Shown here: positions 5,958 to 14,042 of the stretch, piece after piece
Position numbering within the stretch: position 1 is the first letter of the stretch
Layout: each line of letters starts with the position of its first letter
DNA from: Verrucomicrobiota bacterium
Lineage (GTDB): Bacteria > Verrucomicrobiota > Verrucomicrobiia > Chthoniobacterales > SZAS-18
Direction: 5' to 3'
DNA length: 51,521 nucleotides
Assembly (NCBI GenBank): GCA_018240025.1
Contig: JAFEGM010000038.1
Location: 1 to 51,521, forward strand
The notes under the pieces: generated by a model
The model's database searches: none
What the model saw: the letters and a program-made list of their open reading frames with translations, nothing else
What the model was told of the DNA's origin: nothing
Position numbers and translations under genes: made by a program

Positions 5958-8636
5958 TCAGCGATTCCGATGGAGGTCCGAGCGCACCGCGGTGCACATG
6001 CGGGCCACGGTTTCGTCCGACGCCTCCAGCCGGCAGAACTCCGCGATGCGGCGCGCCCAGTCGGCGGGTGCCGCGACCAGCTGCGGGTAATCGACCTCCA
6101 GCCAGTCGACATTGGGCAGACGAGCCAGCTGCTCGGTGGTCCAGCGGAGATGCTTCTCCAGCCGACGCTCCATGGCGTCGAGCTCGGTCTGGCCGGGCTC
6201 GGCCGCGCCCTTGCGCCGGGCGATCATGCGGGCCTGCGAAAAGGCCACCTGGCGCAGCGGACGGCGCAGAAAAACGATGCGATAGCGGTGCCTCTGCGGC
6301 AGGAGCGGCAGCAGCGGCGAGACGATCTTCACGACCTTGCCGCGGGCGGCATTGATCAGCTCGGGCCGGCTGCCCAGCTGCTTGGCGCCTTCCCACTCGA
6401 GATAGCCCGCGGGATTGTCGGCATCGGCCACGCGCGCCTCATCGGTCAAAATCGGGCAGCCGGCCGCGACCAGCATCTGCATGACGAGCGACGTCCCCGA
6501 ACGCGGCAGGCCGGAGACGAGCACGAATTCCGTCGGCGGCAGCGCTTCGTCGGTCAGGGTTTCCGTCGCGGATCCCGTCGGCGCTGCCTCCGCGACTTCC
6601 TTCTGCACCGGCAACGGCCGCGGCCCGCGCAGCGCTTCCGCCGCGGCCGCGCCGCGCGCCTGCAACTCGCGGGCCCGTTCGCGGTGCTGGGCCGCTTCGG
6701 CCTCGCGCCCGGGCTGAGCGGCCAGCAGCGAGGCCAGCCAGCGGTGCGCCTCCCAGACGGGCGCCGGCAGCGAGACCGCCGTGCGAAACGCCTCCTCGGC
6801 GCGGTCGGTCAGGCCAAGGTGGCAGAGCGCGCGCCCGAGCGTGAAGTGCGCCACGGGCAGATTGAACTGATACCCCACGGCCGTGAGCGCGGCCCCCGCG
6901 GCCTCCTCCCAGCGACGCTGACGCAGCAGCGCCTGGGCCAGCCCCTGATGCGGCACCCCGGAGGTGGGATCGACCCGCGCGGCCCGCTCGAACTCGAATT
7001 CCGCCTCCCGCACGCGGCCCAGCGCAAACAAGGTGCGGGCGATGAGCAGCGGCAGTTCCGGGATGTCCGGTTCGCTCTGGCGGGCGCGCAACAGATGTTG
7101 CAACGATGCCTCGTGGTCGCCTTGCGCCAACGCTACCTGCCCGAGCATCGCCTGCGCCAGCGGGGCCTCGTGGCGTTCCGCGATGATGCGTTCGAGCTGC
7201 GCGCGGGCGGCCTCGGGATGTCCCATCACCGCGAGACAGTTGGCCAGGGCCAGCGCCCAGTCACCGCGTTCGGGCACGGCGCGGACGAGCCCTTCGAGCA
7301 GCGGACAGGCCGCGGCCAGGCGTCCGGCGGCGAGGTGAATCTGCGCCAGATTCCACTCCTGCTCGCGCACGCAGCCCTGGCGGGCGGTTTCGCGATCCCC
7401 CGTGGGCGGAGCGACGTAGCCGAGATCCACGAACTGCTGCAGCAGCGCCTCGCTCTCCTCGGACGTCAGCGTGCTTTCGCCCGCCAGCTGGCCGGATTCT
7501 CCCGGCACCAGCTCCCAGCTCGGAATGCGGGTGAGATCGGGCGGCTCGACCCAGGCCTCGGCCAGCACGCGACCTTCCATGTCGGCCCCGGCGGGCAGCC
7601 CGAGCAGCGCCAGCGCGGTCGGTGCGATGTCCAGCAGGCCCGCGCCGGCGATGCGGTCGTCGCGCCGCAGCCCCGGGCCGCGCATGACGAGAATGCCTTG
7701 CGAGCGATGCTCCAGCGCCGGCGCCGCGAAAACGCTGGGCAGTTCGCGCCGTCGCCCCGCGCCCGAATGGTAGCCGTGGTCGGAGAGCAGCAGGACCGAC
7801 GCCTCGGGCCCGGCGAGCTCCAGCATCCGCGCGAGCATGAGATCGTGGAAGCGATAGCAGGCATCGATGACCTCGCGGAAGAGCCGGAAGCGCCGCTCGT
7901 CGATCCACGGCAGGCGCGGCGCCCGGAACTTCATGAAGCCGTGCGAGAAGTGGTCGATCGCGGGCTGATACACCGCCAGGAAATCCCACTCGCGCTGCTC
8001 CAGGATCCAGGTCGCGGCGTTGTGCAGCGAGCACATCTCGGCCAGCAGTTTGGCCAGCTGCACCAGCTGCGGCTCCTTGGTCTGGTCGATCTCGGCCGCG
8101 TCCGGGACGAAGAGTCGGAGCAGTTCGGGCTCGATCTCTGCGAAGTGCATCCGCAGGTCGCCCAGCGTCTCGGCCAACTCCGGCGGATGCACCGTGCCGG
8201 GCAGCATCGGCCACGGTTCGTCCGGTTTCGGAAAGGAACGGACGAAGGCATCGCTCACCACCACCCCGCCCGGCAGCGGCTCGGCCGGATGGCTGGCGAA
8301 CCAGCCCACCGCGTGGCTGCGCAGACCGTTCTGCGCGGCGATGTTCCAGAGCGCCTTGACCCGGCGCGAGAGGCTGGAGACGGGCCGCACCCCGCCGGTC
8401 GGCGGATCGGGTTCGGTGAAGCCGAGAATGCCGTGGCGATGCCCTCCGACGCCGGTGGCGATGCTGTTCCAGAGGATCGGCGAAAGCGGCGGCTCGAGCG
8501 TGGCCAGATCGCCCATCACGCCCTCGGAGAGGAGCCGCGCCAGCGCCGGCATCTCGCCGCGGTCGAGCAGCGGATGAATGACCTGCCAGTCGGCCGCATC
8601 CCAGCCGAGGAGAAGGAGCTTGGAACGTGCAGCCAT
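5958..8636 (-). CDS. Fused type I phosphodiesterase/alkaline phosphatase-TPR-sulfotransferase
   Basis: This 892-residue protein has three parts. Residues 1-400 form an alkaline-phosphatase-superfamily domain: metal ligand Asp13 in GWDAADW, PPLSPILWNSIATG around the nucleophile, HGILGF, AIDHFSHGF and LLSDHGYHSG. Residues 430-680 are a run of TPR-like helical repeats. Residues 690-890 are a sulfotransferase domain with the PAPS-binding loop GLPRSGTSLVMQML and the later RIVFLRRPLRQVAFSQARMI. There is no signal peptide, so it should be cytoplasmic. It could couple phosphoester hydrolysis and sulfation of a glycan or lipid; that is inference. It follows two PEP-CTERM genes on the same strand, but a strong terminator lies directly before its start. 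Confidence 0.88.
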   Translation of the reverse strand: MAARSKLLLLGWDAADWQVIHPLLDRGEMPALARLLSEGVMGDLATLEPPLSPILWNSIATGVGGHRHGILGFTEPDPPTGGVRPVSSLSRRVKALWNIAAQNGLRSHAVGWFASHPAEPLPGGVVVSDAFVRSFPKPDEPWPMLPGTVHPPELAETLGDLRMHFAEIEPELLRLFVPDAAEIDQTKEPQLVQLAKLLAEMCSLHNAATWILEQREWDFLAVYQPAIDHFSHGFMKFRAPRLPWIDERRFRLFREVIDACYRFHDLMLARMLELAGPEASVLLLSDHGYHSGAGRRRELPSVFAAPALEHRSQGILVMRGPGLRRDDRIAGAGLLDIAPTALALLGLPAGADMEGRVLAEAWVEPPDLTRIPSWELVPGESGQLAGESTLTSEESEALLQQFVDLGYVAPPTGDRETARQGCVREQEWNLAQIHLAAGRLAAACPLLEGLVRAVPERGDWALALANCLAVMGHPEAARAQLERIIAERHEAPLAQAMLGQVALAQGDHEASLQHLLRARQSEPDIPELPLLIARTLFALGRVREAEFEFERAARVDPTSGVPHQGLAQALLRQRRWEEAAGAALTAVGYQFNLPVAHFTLGRALCHLGLTDRAEEAFRTAVSLPAPVWEAHRWLASLLAAQPGREAEAAQHRERARELQARGAAAAEALRGPRPLPVQKEVAEAAPTGSATETLTDEALPPTEFVLVSGLPRSGTSLVMQMLVAAGCPILTDEARVADADNPAGYLEWEGAKQLGSRPELINAARGKVVKIVSPLLPLLPQRHRYRIVFLRRPLRQVAFSQARMIARRKGAAEPGQTELDAMERRLEKHLRWTTEQLARLPNVDWLEVDYPQLVAAPADWARRIAEFCRLEASDETVARMCTAVRSDLHRNR

Positions 8637-8673
8637 GGAAAAAGACAACGCCGCCGTGTGCACGGCGGCGTTG
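8637..8673 (-). terminator. Intrinsic terminator abutting the next start codon
   Basis: On the minus strand, 13-bp perfect arms (8661-8673 and 8646-8658) are followed by TCTTTTT. This should end transcription of the PEP-CTERM gene that stops at 8700. The T-tract ends only a few bases before the ATG of the phosphatase-sulfotransferase gene at 8636, leaving no room for a ribosome site or separate promoter downstream of the hairpin. Confidence 0.85.
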
Positions 8674-8699
8674 CCCGAATGAACCACCCTCTGAAAAAA

Positions 8700-9398
8700 T
8701 CAACTCTGACGACGGCGCGCGCGATAGGTCGCGAGTCCGCCCGCGCCGAGCCCCAGCAGCAGAAGCGCGGAGGTGCCCGGCTCGGGAATCGCGCCGGCCG
8801 TGATCGGCGTGTTCGGCACCGTCTCGAAGGCGAAGCTGCGCAGCGTGATCGAATAGTCGGAGTTCACCGCGATGTTCGCCCAGCCATACTGGAAGTTGCC
8901 GGCCGTGCCGAAACGGAAGCCGACGTAGCCCGAAGTCGCGACGCCCGGCACGTTCCAATTGCCGTATTGGATGAAGTTGCCGCTGTTGTAGAAACCGCCG
9001 GAGGCCAGCGTGCCCGCCGGGCCGTCGAACTGGCCGGCGCCGCCGATGACCGCACCCAGCGTGAGTCGCGCCGGAGACAGATCCGGGCCGCTGCGCAGCG
9101 TCACGGCGCTGTTCGGAGAAATGCCGAAAGCCGCGTTCGGGCGGATGCCGGTGAGCGGAGCGATGGTTGTGCCGCCGACGATGACGAACTGGTAGGCCGA
9201 GCTGTTCGCCTGCGGGGAAGTGGCGAAGAGACCGTTCGAGGGCGTGAAGTAGATCAGCCGGGCGCCGGAATTCGGGGTCGTCGTGTCCGGGATGTCGAAA
9301 AAGACGACGCTGCCGGCGGCCTGCGAGGCGGCGGCGGCGGAGGCGGCCGCCGCGCCGTAGGTGGCGAGGCGGGAAAAGAGCGGGGACGTGGAAGTCAT
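8700..9398 (-). CDS. PEP-CTERM sorting-domain protein
   Basis: This 232-residue exported protein has an Ala-rich signal region (about 1-28). It is then a beta-rich, Gly/Asn/Ser-rich body that includes FRFGTAGNFQYGWANI. It ends with IPEPGTSALLLLGLGAG followed by a hydrophobic helix and YRARRRQS. This C-terminus is the PEP-CTERM signal processed by exosortase, so the protein is probably delivered to the outer surface or an exopolysaccharide matrix. The body resembles short verrucomicrobial PEP-CTERM proteins with no assigned activity. It lies 27 bp downstream of another PEP-CTERM gene and ends at a strong terminator. Confidence 0.9.
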   Translation of the reverse strand: MTSTSPLFSRLATYGAAAASAAAASQAAGSVVFFDIPDTTTPNSGARLIYFTPSNGLFATSPQANSSAYQFVIVGGTTIAPLTGIRPNAAFGISPNSAVTLRSGPDLSPARLTLGAVIGGAGQFDGPAGTLASGGFYNSGNFIQYGNWNVPGVATSGYVGFRFGTAGNFQYGWANIAVNSDYSITLRSFAFETVPNTPITAGAIPEPGTSALLLLGLGAGGLATYRARRRQS

Positions 9399-9425
9399 GG
9401 TGAGAACGCGGCGGGGGGATGAAAA

Positions 9426-10340
9426 TCAGGCCTGACGGCGACGGCGCAGCCAGAGCGCGCCACCCGCGAGACCGCTCAGGCAGAGCGCGTACGTCGAGGG
9501 TTCCGGAATGGTGGTATTGAAGCCGACCGTGCTGGTCCAGCTGATCGACTGCCCGGGATTGAGCAGCGCGGTCCACTGCAGGCCGAGGGCCTGATCGCCG
9601 GACTGAGCGGGCTCGATCGTGCCGGCCAGCTGGTTGAAGTTGGCCGAGCCGGAACCGGCACCGAAGTTGCCGATGCGGTTGTTGTAGAGATTGGCGCGCG
9701 TGCTGACCTCGTAGCGCGAGATGCCGTTGGCCGTCACTTCGATGAAGTTCGAGGTGCCGTCCGTCGCCCGCACGACCGTCGAGCCGGCGGTGCTGGAGTT
9801 CACGTTGAAGTTGTCGTCCGCGCCGTTGCCCGAGACATCGAGGTCGAGCAGCTGGAAGAAGTTGAACGTGCGGGCCTGCGTGTTGGCCGCGGAGGCGGTG
9901 ACCGTCAGCGAAGTGGTCAGAAACGCGTTGCCCGCACCCGTGCTGTTCAGCGTGAAGGTGAAGACCGCATTGAAGCGCGCCGTACCGGCGACCCCGGGGC
10001 CGGCGTTGTTGTAGGTCACGGTGGCCGTATTGCCGGAGAAATTGACGACCGGCGTGTCGACGAAGCTGAAGAGCCGGTTGGTGTTGTCGGCCTCGGTCCG
10101 GTAGTAGAACAGCAGCCGCGACATCGGGTTGTTCGTGAAGACCGGATAGGTGCCGCTCCCGAAACCGCTGCCGAGGATGGCGCTGACCTGATTCTGCGTG
10201 CTCCAGATGGTGTTGCCGGCGCCGTTCGGCAGGAAGGCCGAGGTGCCGTTTTCACCGACCTGAATGTTCGTCTGCGCCGGCAGGAGCGCTCCGAAGGCGG
10301 CGCTCAGCGCGAACAGGAAAGGGGGGAGGGATCGCTTCAT
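9426..10340 (-). CDS. PEP-CTERM sorting-domain protein
   Basis: This 304-residue exported protein has a signal peptide (about 1-22, ending LLPAQ) and an Asn/Thr/Ser-rich beta body containing FNFFQLLDLDVSGNGADDNF. It ends with the sorting signal IPEPSTYALCLSGLAGG and a basic tail LRRRRQA. The start at 10340 was chosen because the signal peptide begins there; upstream in-frame codons add a polar, implausible leader. It is probably co-transcribed with the PEP-CTERM gene downstream. No enzymatic motif was seen. Confidence 0.9.
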   Translation of the reverse strand: MKRSLPPFLFALSAAFGALLPAQTNIQVGENGTSAFLPNGAGNTIWSTQNQVSAILGSGFGSGTYPVFTNNPMSRLLFYYRTEADNTNRLFSFVDTPVVNFSGNTATVTYNNAGPGVAGTARFNAVFTFTLNSTGAGNAFLTTSLTVTASAANTQARTFNFFQLLDLDVSGNGADDNFNVNSSTAGSTVVRATDGTSNFIEVTANGISRYEVSTRANLYNNRIGNFGAGSGSANFNQLAGTIEPAQSGDQALGLQWTALLNPGQSISWTSTVGFNTTIPEPSTYALCLSGLAGGALWLRRRRQA

Positions 10341-10400
10341 CGCGGGGCAGTGGTGCCGTGAGGAGGTAGGTCTGACAAGCGAAAACATTCCGTCTCTCAG

Positions 10401-10420
10401 AAAAATATCACGCTTGTGAT
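10401..10420 (-). terminator. Weak hairpin terminator after the CpeT-like gene
   Basis: On the minus strand ATCAC-AAGC-GTGAT is followed by ATTTTT, starting 13 bp beyond the stop of the CpeT-like gene. The stem is only 5 bp. The same dyad could instead be a regulator site for the PEP-CTERM gene that starts at 10340. Confidence 0.4.
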
Positions 10421-10433
10421 GCAAAATAGCCGA

Positions 10434-11093
10434 TCAGGGTGCCTTTTCTGTGGGTTGGAAGCGGCGAAACAGGTAGGCGCCCTTGGTCGCGCCCCAGACC
10501 TGCACGTCCTTGGCATCGAAGCCACGATCCCAGCTGACGAACTCGCCCCGGCGCAGCGTGACCACGCTGGTGGCATAGGTCGCGCCGCGCAGATCGCTCG
10601 CGCAGCCCTTGCCCTCGGTGGCACCCTGATAACTGCCGTCGGCCGCGCGTTCCAGCACGACGGCGCAGCCCTCGCGGAGCTTGAGATCGGCCGGGGTGAG
10701 CGCGTCGAAGCGCTTCGGCTCGCGCCAGGCGCCGGCGAATTTCAGCGGATTCTCGAACGTATACACCCGCGACTCCACCCGGCCATCGGGCCGGCGCACG
10801 AGTTGGTACACACGCTGGCGATACGGCTTTTCCAGGGCGCTGACCAGGGCCTGCTCGACGTAGATCCAGGGCCCGTCGCTTCGCCCCGGCCAGATGGCGC
10901 GGAGGTGCAGCTCGACTTCGACGAAATCCTTGTCCGCCTTGGCCTGCTCGGTGGTGGTGAAGTCACCCTCGAGCAGCTGCCGCACTTCCGTCACGGGGTC
11001 GACTCCGGCCGGCAACGGTTCCGACGGAGCCGGCCCGACGAGCAGCGATCCGAGGAGCAGCGCGAGCGGCAGATACGAAGGGCGAGTCGGCAT
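10434..11093 (-). CDS. Exported CpcT/CpeT-family protein
   Basis: This 219-residue protein has a signal peptide (about 1-25) and then the CpcT/CpeT pattern: a QLLEGDFTTTEQA start, PWIYVEQALVSALEKPYRQR, then the Cys-containing segments REGCAVVLER and GKGCASDLRGATYA. In cyanobacteria CpeT-type proteins attach bilins to phycobiliproteins. Many non-photosynthetic bacteria have secreted relatives of unknown function, and this is one of those. No phycobiliprotein gene is nearby. It is divergent from a TetR regulator with a short dyad between, so TetR control is plausible. Confidence 0.85.
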   Translation of the reverse strand: MPTRPSYLPLALLLGSLLVGPAPSEPLPAGVDPVTEVRQLLEGDFTTTEQAKADKDFVEVELHLRAIWPGRSDGPWIYVEQALVSALEKPYRQRVYQLVRRPDGRVESRVYTFENPLKFAGAWREPKRFDALTPADLKLREGCAVVLERAADGSYQGATEGKGCASDLRGATYATSVVTLRRGEFVSWDRGFDAKDVQVWGATKGAYLFRRFQPTEKAP

Positions 11094-11200
11094 GAGCAGG
11101 GCTTTCGAGGAGCAGACCGTTTTTGGCGACGTGGATTGAGGGTTGCCCTCCTCCCTTGTCGTGCGGATCATCGTAGGCCCGTTATTTCGTAGTTCAAATG

Positions 11201-11213
11201 CGATATCTTATCG
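11201..11213. promoter_or_regulatory. Dyad between the divergent CpeT-like and TetR genes
   Basis: CGATA (11201-11205) and TATCG (11209-11213) are perfect inverted repeats around TCT, in an AT-rich segment 20 bp before the TetR start. Position and symmetry fit an autoregulatory TetR operator. The arms are short, so this is tentative. Confidence 0.4.
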
Positions 11214-11232
11214 AAATGCACCCCCGCCCCGC

Positions 11233-11883
11233 ATGACCCGGCGCGTCGGCTCCCGCAATCAGCGCTACGAAGAGCGGCGGATGGAATTGGCGCGTCGTCT
11301 GCGCCAGCGTCTGGCCAAGCCCGGCCGGCCTGGCCTGCGGGAACTGGCCCAGGCCGCAGGCGTGACGATTCCCACGCTGAAGCACTATTTCGGAGACCGC
11401 GACGGCATCATCAAAGGCGTGCTCGATGCGCATTCGGCCTTCTCCGGCCCGCACATGCAGGCGCTGCGGCTGCCTTCGGGTCCGTTTGCGAAGTCGATGT
11501 TCGAGGCGGCGGCCTACGTGGATCTCGGACTCTCCATCCCTGTGGTGACCGAACTGCACACCGCCGGCATTCTCGAGGGCGTGGTGCACGAGGAAATCGG
11601 GCCGTATTACCTCAGCACGATGCTCGAACCCGTGCTCCAGGGCGTGGAAGTCCGTCTCTCCGCTCATCTCGCCCGCGGCGAAATGCGCCAGGCCGATCTC
11701 CGCACCGCCGCGCTCGAACTCGTCGCGCCGATCTACGTGGCCCATCTGCACCAACGCCTGCTCGGCGGCGACAAGCTCCGCCCGCTCGACACGGCCGTGC
11801 ATCGCTCCGAGCACGTGGAGGCATTCATCCGGGCGTACGGGATCGAGCCGGGGCCGGCGCCGGGTGCGGGCGCAGCCGTTTAG
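11233..11883 (+). CDS. TetR/AcrR-family transcriptional regulator
   Basis: This 216-residue protein has a basic N-terminus and a TetR helix-turn-helix at about 35-65 (GLRELAQAAGVTIPTLKHYF, then GDRDGIIKGVLDAH). The rest is an all-helical ligand-binding and dimerisation domain. The start at 11233 precedes the first helix; upstream in-frame ATGs would add about 30 residues overlapping the divergent promoter. Its likely target is the divergent CpeT-like gene. The ligand is unknown. Confidence 0.9.
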   Translation: MTRRVGSRNQRYEERRMELARRLRQRLAKPGRPGLRELAQAAGVTIPTLKHYFGDRDGIIKGVLDAHSAFSGPHMQALRLPSGPFAKSMFEAAAYVDLGLSIPVVTELHTAGILEGVVHEEIGPYYLSTMLEPVLQGVEVRLSAHLARGEMRQADLRTAALELVAPIYVAHLHQRLLGGDKLRPLDTAVHRSEHVEAFIRAYGIEPGPAPGAGAAV

Positions 11884-12047
11884 CGCGGTCTCTGATTTCG
11901 TGGCAGCCGGAGATACGGTAAGCTGACAATCACAAGAAGGCTAAACTCCAAAAATCTAAAGACAGTCTGGCGTTTCTGTTTTCTCGCCTTCGCGGCGAAC
12001 CCGCCGCGATCCTGAAAAACATGCTCTGGTAGCTGCTCAACAGAGCC

Positions 12048-14039
12048 TCACTGCCGCAGCCGATAGTAGCGCCGCAGGCCCGACGGCTGCTCGGAGTACG
12101 AATTCGCCTCGGGCGGCAGGCTGATCGTGCTCCACGTCTGCAGGTCGACGCTGGCTTCCAGCATCACGACGAGACCCGCCGGCCAGCTGAGCTGCACGGG
12201 GCCATTGGCGGTGGGGCGCGCGATGCTGAGGCGAAGCGGCCCGGGCGGGCGCGAGTTCGGATCGAGCGGATCGGTGCCGGCGAGCTGCTCGTTCAGATTC
12301 GAGAAGCCGTCGCCGTCGGCGTCGCCGTGCGGATCGGTCAGGCCGAACGTGCGCTCGAAGGCGTCGCTCAGGCCGTTGCCGTTGCTGTCGGGCGAACCGG
12401 GTACGCCGAGCGCGGCAGCCGTGCCGACAGTATAGGTCGCGCGGCGCAGGGCCGATTGCGCGCCGTCGGGCCGCACGGCGCGGGCCTCCAGCGTGGTGTC
12501 CGCGAAGATGTCGCCGCTGCCGGGCCCGAACTCCTGCCACGGGCCGTCGGGCAGGCGCCGCACCTGCACGGTGTCGCCGCTCTGCACGGCGCGCACGCTC
12601 ACCCGCACCGCCGGCTGGCCGCCCGCGCCGACGGGGAAGCGGCCGGCGGGCGGATCGAACACCACGTCGCCGCGCGGCTGCGCCGTCACCGGACCGATGG
12701 CCTGGAAGCTGGCGGCGGGCAGATATTGGCTGACGAGCGTGTTCTCACCCGCGGCAAGCGGCTCGAAGATCGTCGCGCCGGGCTGCAGGCCCGCGGCCTC
12801 GCCGCCGAACTGCGCGAGGTCGATTTCGCGTCCGCCCGCCAGCGGCCCGCGATCGGAGGTCCAATCGGCCCGCTGCACGCTGCGCAGGAGCTGCGCGCCC
12901 ACATCGAGCAGCGGCCGCTGCTGGAAGACGAGCAGCGTCGGGCGCAAGGCCGCCACGCGGATTCCAGGCAGATCGCCCGCCGCGGTCTGCACGTACCCGG
13001 CGCCGCTCTCGTTGAACCGTCGGTAGCTCTGGCTGAATCCGCCGCTGCCGGAAAGCAGGGCGAAATGGCCGTCGCCCAACGCCAACGCGGTCAGGTAGCT
13101 CTGCCCGGACGGCGCCGGGAAGCTCTGCCGCAGCGCCGGTGCGGTGGCGCCATCGAAGTCGTACACCGCCGCGCTGCCGTCGGCGAAGACGGCCAGCAGG
13201 CGATCGCCCGCGCTTCCGGCCCGTCCGAGCCGCTGCAGCGCGGCCAGCGGCTGCGGGAGCGTGAACGCGAGCGTCTGGCTGAAATCCGCGACCGCGGTGT
13301 AGGGCCGCGCGTGGAGGTCGCCGCTGCCGACATTCCAGCCGAGCAGGCAGACGCGATCGTGCGTGGGACTGAAGAATCCGCCCAGCCAGCGCGCGTCGGC
13401 GGGCCAGTTGGCGATCTGCCTGGCCACCACGGTCGGGCCGGTGAAGGTGTCGTGGATGAAGAAATCGGTGCCCGACACGAGCCCGACCTGTGCGATGCCG
13501 GCGCGCTCGAGTTGCAGCGGATTCGCCCAACGCGCCGCCACCACGGGTCCGTCGAAGCGCTGTCCGCCCAGCGTGGCCGTCTCGGTCGAGCCGGGCGCAT
13601 CGCAGCCGATCCACAGGCCCGGCGCACCGGCGATCAGGGCGGACGCAAGCGTGGCGGGACCGACTCCGCTCTGCGCGAACGCCTCCGGCGGCAGCGTCGC
13701 GCCGGGCGTCACGATCTCGAGCCGATTGTAGGCCGATCCCGCCAGCGCCAGCACATCGGCCGCGCCGGTGAAGGGGCCCACGGCCAGACCGCTCGCCGCG
13801 GTCACATTGCCGGCCTGCGCCGCACTCCAGACGATTTCGCCGCCGACTGCCTGTCGACCAACGCGCACCGCGCCCGTGGGGCGATCCACGACCACGAGAT
13901 CGACCCGGCCGTCGCCGTCGAAATCGCCGGTCGAGGTCAACTCGCGCTCGCTCACCTGCGTGAACGGCGTTTGCGCGGCGGCCGCGGAAAGGAGTGCGGC
14001 CGAGCCGACGAACGAGAGAACGAAACGTGGAATCCGCAT
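12048..14039 (-). CDS. Secreted FG-GAP/VCBS-type protein with Ca-binding linker
   Basis: This 663-residue protein has a signal peptide (1-22) followed by propeller-like repeats starting with TSTGDFDGDGRVDLVVVD (about 36-53). About residues 450-540 resemble a chitobiase/hexosaminidase C-terminal beta domain (TTLEARAVRPDGAQS). Residues 545-595 hold Asp-rich, thrombospondin-type-3-like motifs (DSNGNGLSD, DPHGDADGDGFSNLNE). The C-terminus (LEASVDLQTWSTI...RRYYRLRQ) is a small beta domain common at the ends of secreted verrucomicrobial proteins. The start lies 3 bp after the stop of the next gene upstream, so the pair is an operon. It is probably a calcium-stabilised cell-surface or secreted binding protein. 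Confidence 0.85.
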   Translation of the reverse strand: MRIPRFVLSFVGSAALLSAAAAQTPFTQVSERELTSTGDFDGDGRVDLVVVDRPTGAVRVGRQAVGGEIVWSAAQAGNVTAASGLAVGPFTGAADVLALAGSAYNRLEIVTPGATLPPEAFAQSGVGPATLASALIAGAPGLWIGCDAPGSTETATLGGQRFDGPVVAARWANPLQLERAGIAQVGLVSGTDFFIHDTFTGPTVVARQIANWPADARWLGGFFSPTHDRVCLLGWNVGSGDLHARPYTAVADFSQTLAFTLPQPLAALQRLGRAGSAGDRLLAVFADGSAAVYDFDGATAPALRQSFPAPSGQSYLTALALGDGHFALLSGSGGFSQSYRRFNESGAGYVQTAAGDLPGIRVAALRPTLLVFQQRPLLDVGAQLLRSVQRADWTSDRGPLAGGREIDLAQFGGEAAGLQPGATIFEPLAAGENTLVSQYLPAASFQAIGPVTAQPRGDVVFDPPAGRFPVGAGGQPAVRVSVRAVQSGDTVQVRRLPDGPWQEFGPGSGDIFADTTLEARAVRPDGAQSALRRATYTVGTAAALGVPGSPDSNGNGLSDAFERTFGLTDPHGDADGDGFSNLNEQLAGTDPLDPNSRPPGPLRLSIARPTANGPVQLSWPAGLVVMLEASVDLQTWSTISLPPEANSYSEQPSGLRRYYRLRQ

Positions 14040-14042
14040 GGC

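Noticed and set aside
5970..9422. An 1150-codon plus-strand frame
   Set aside because: Covers the phosphatase-sulfotransferase and a PEP-CTERM gene in antisense; no motifs.
11991..12008. CGCGGC...GCCGCG hairpin between convergent ends
   Set aside because: A 6-bp stem without a T-tract on either strand; not good enough to call a terminator.
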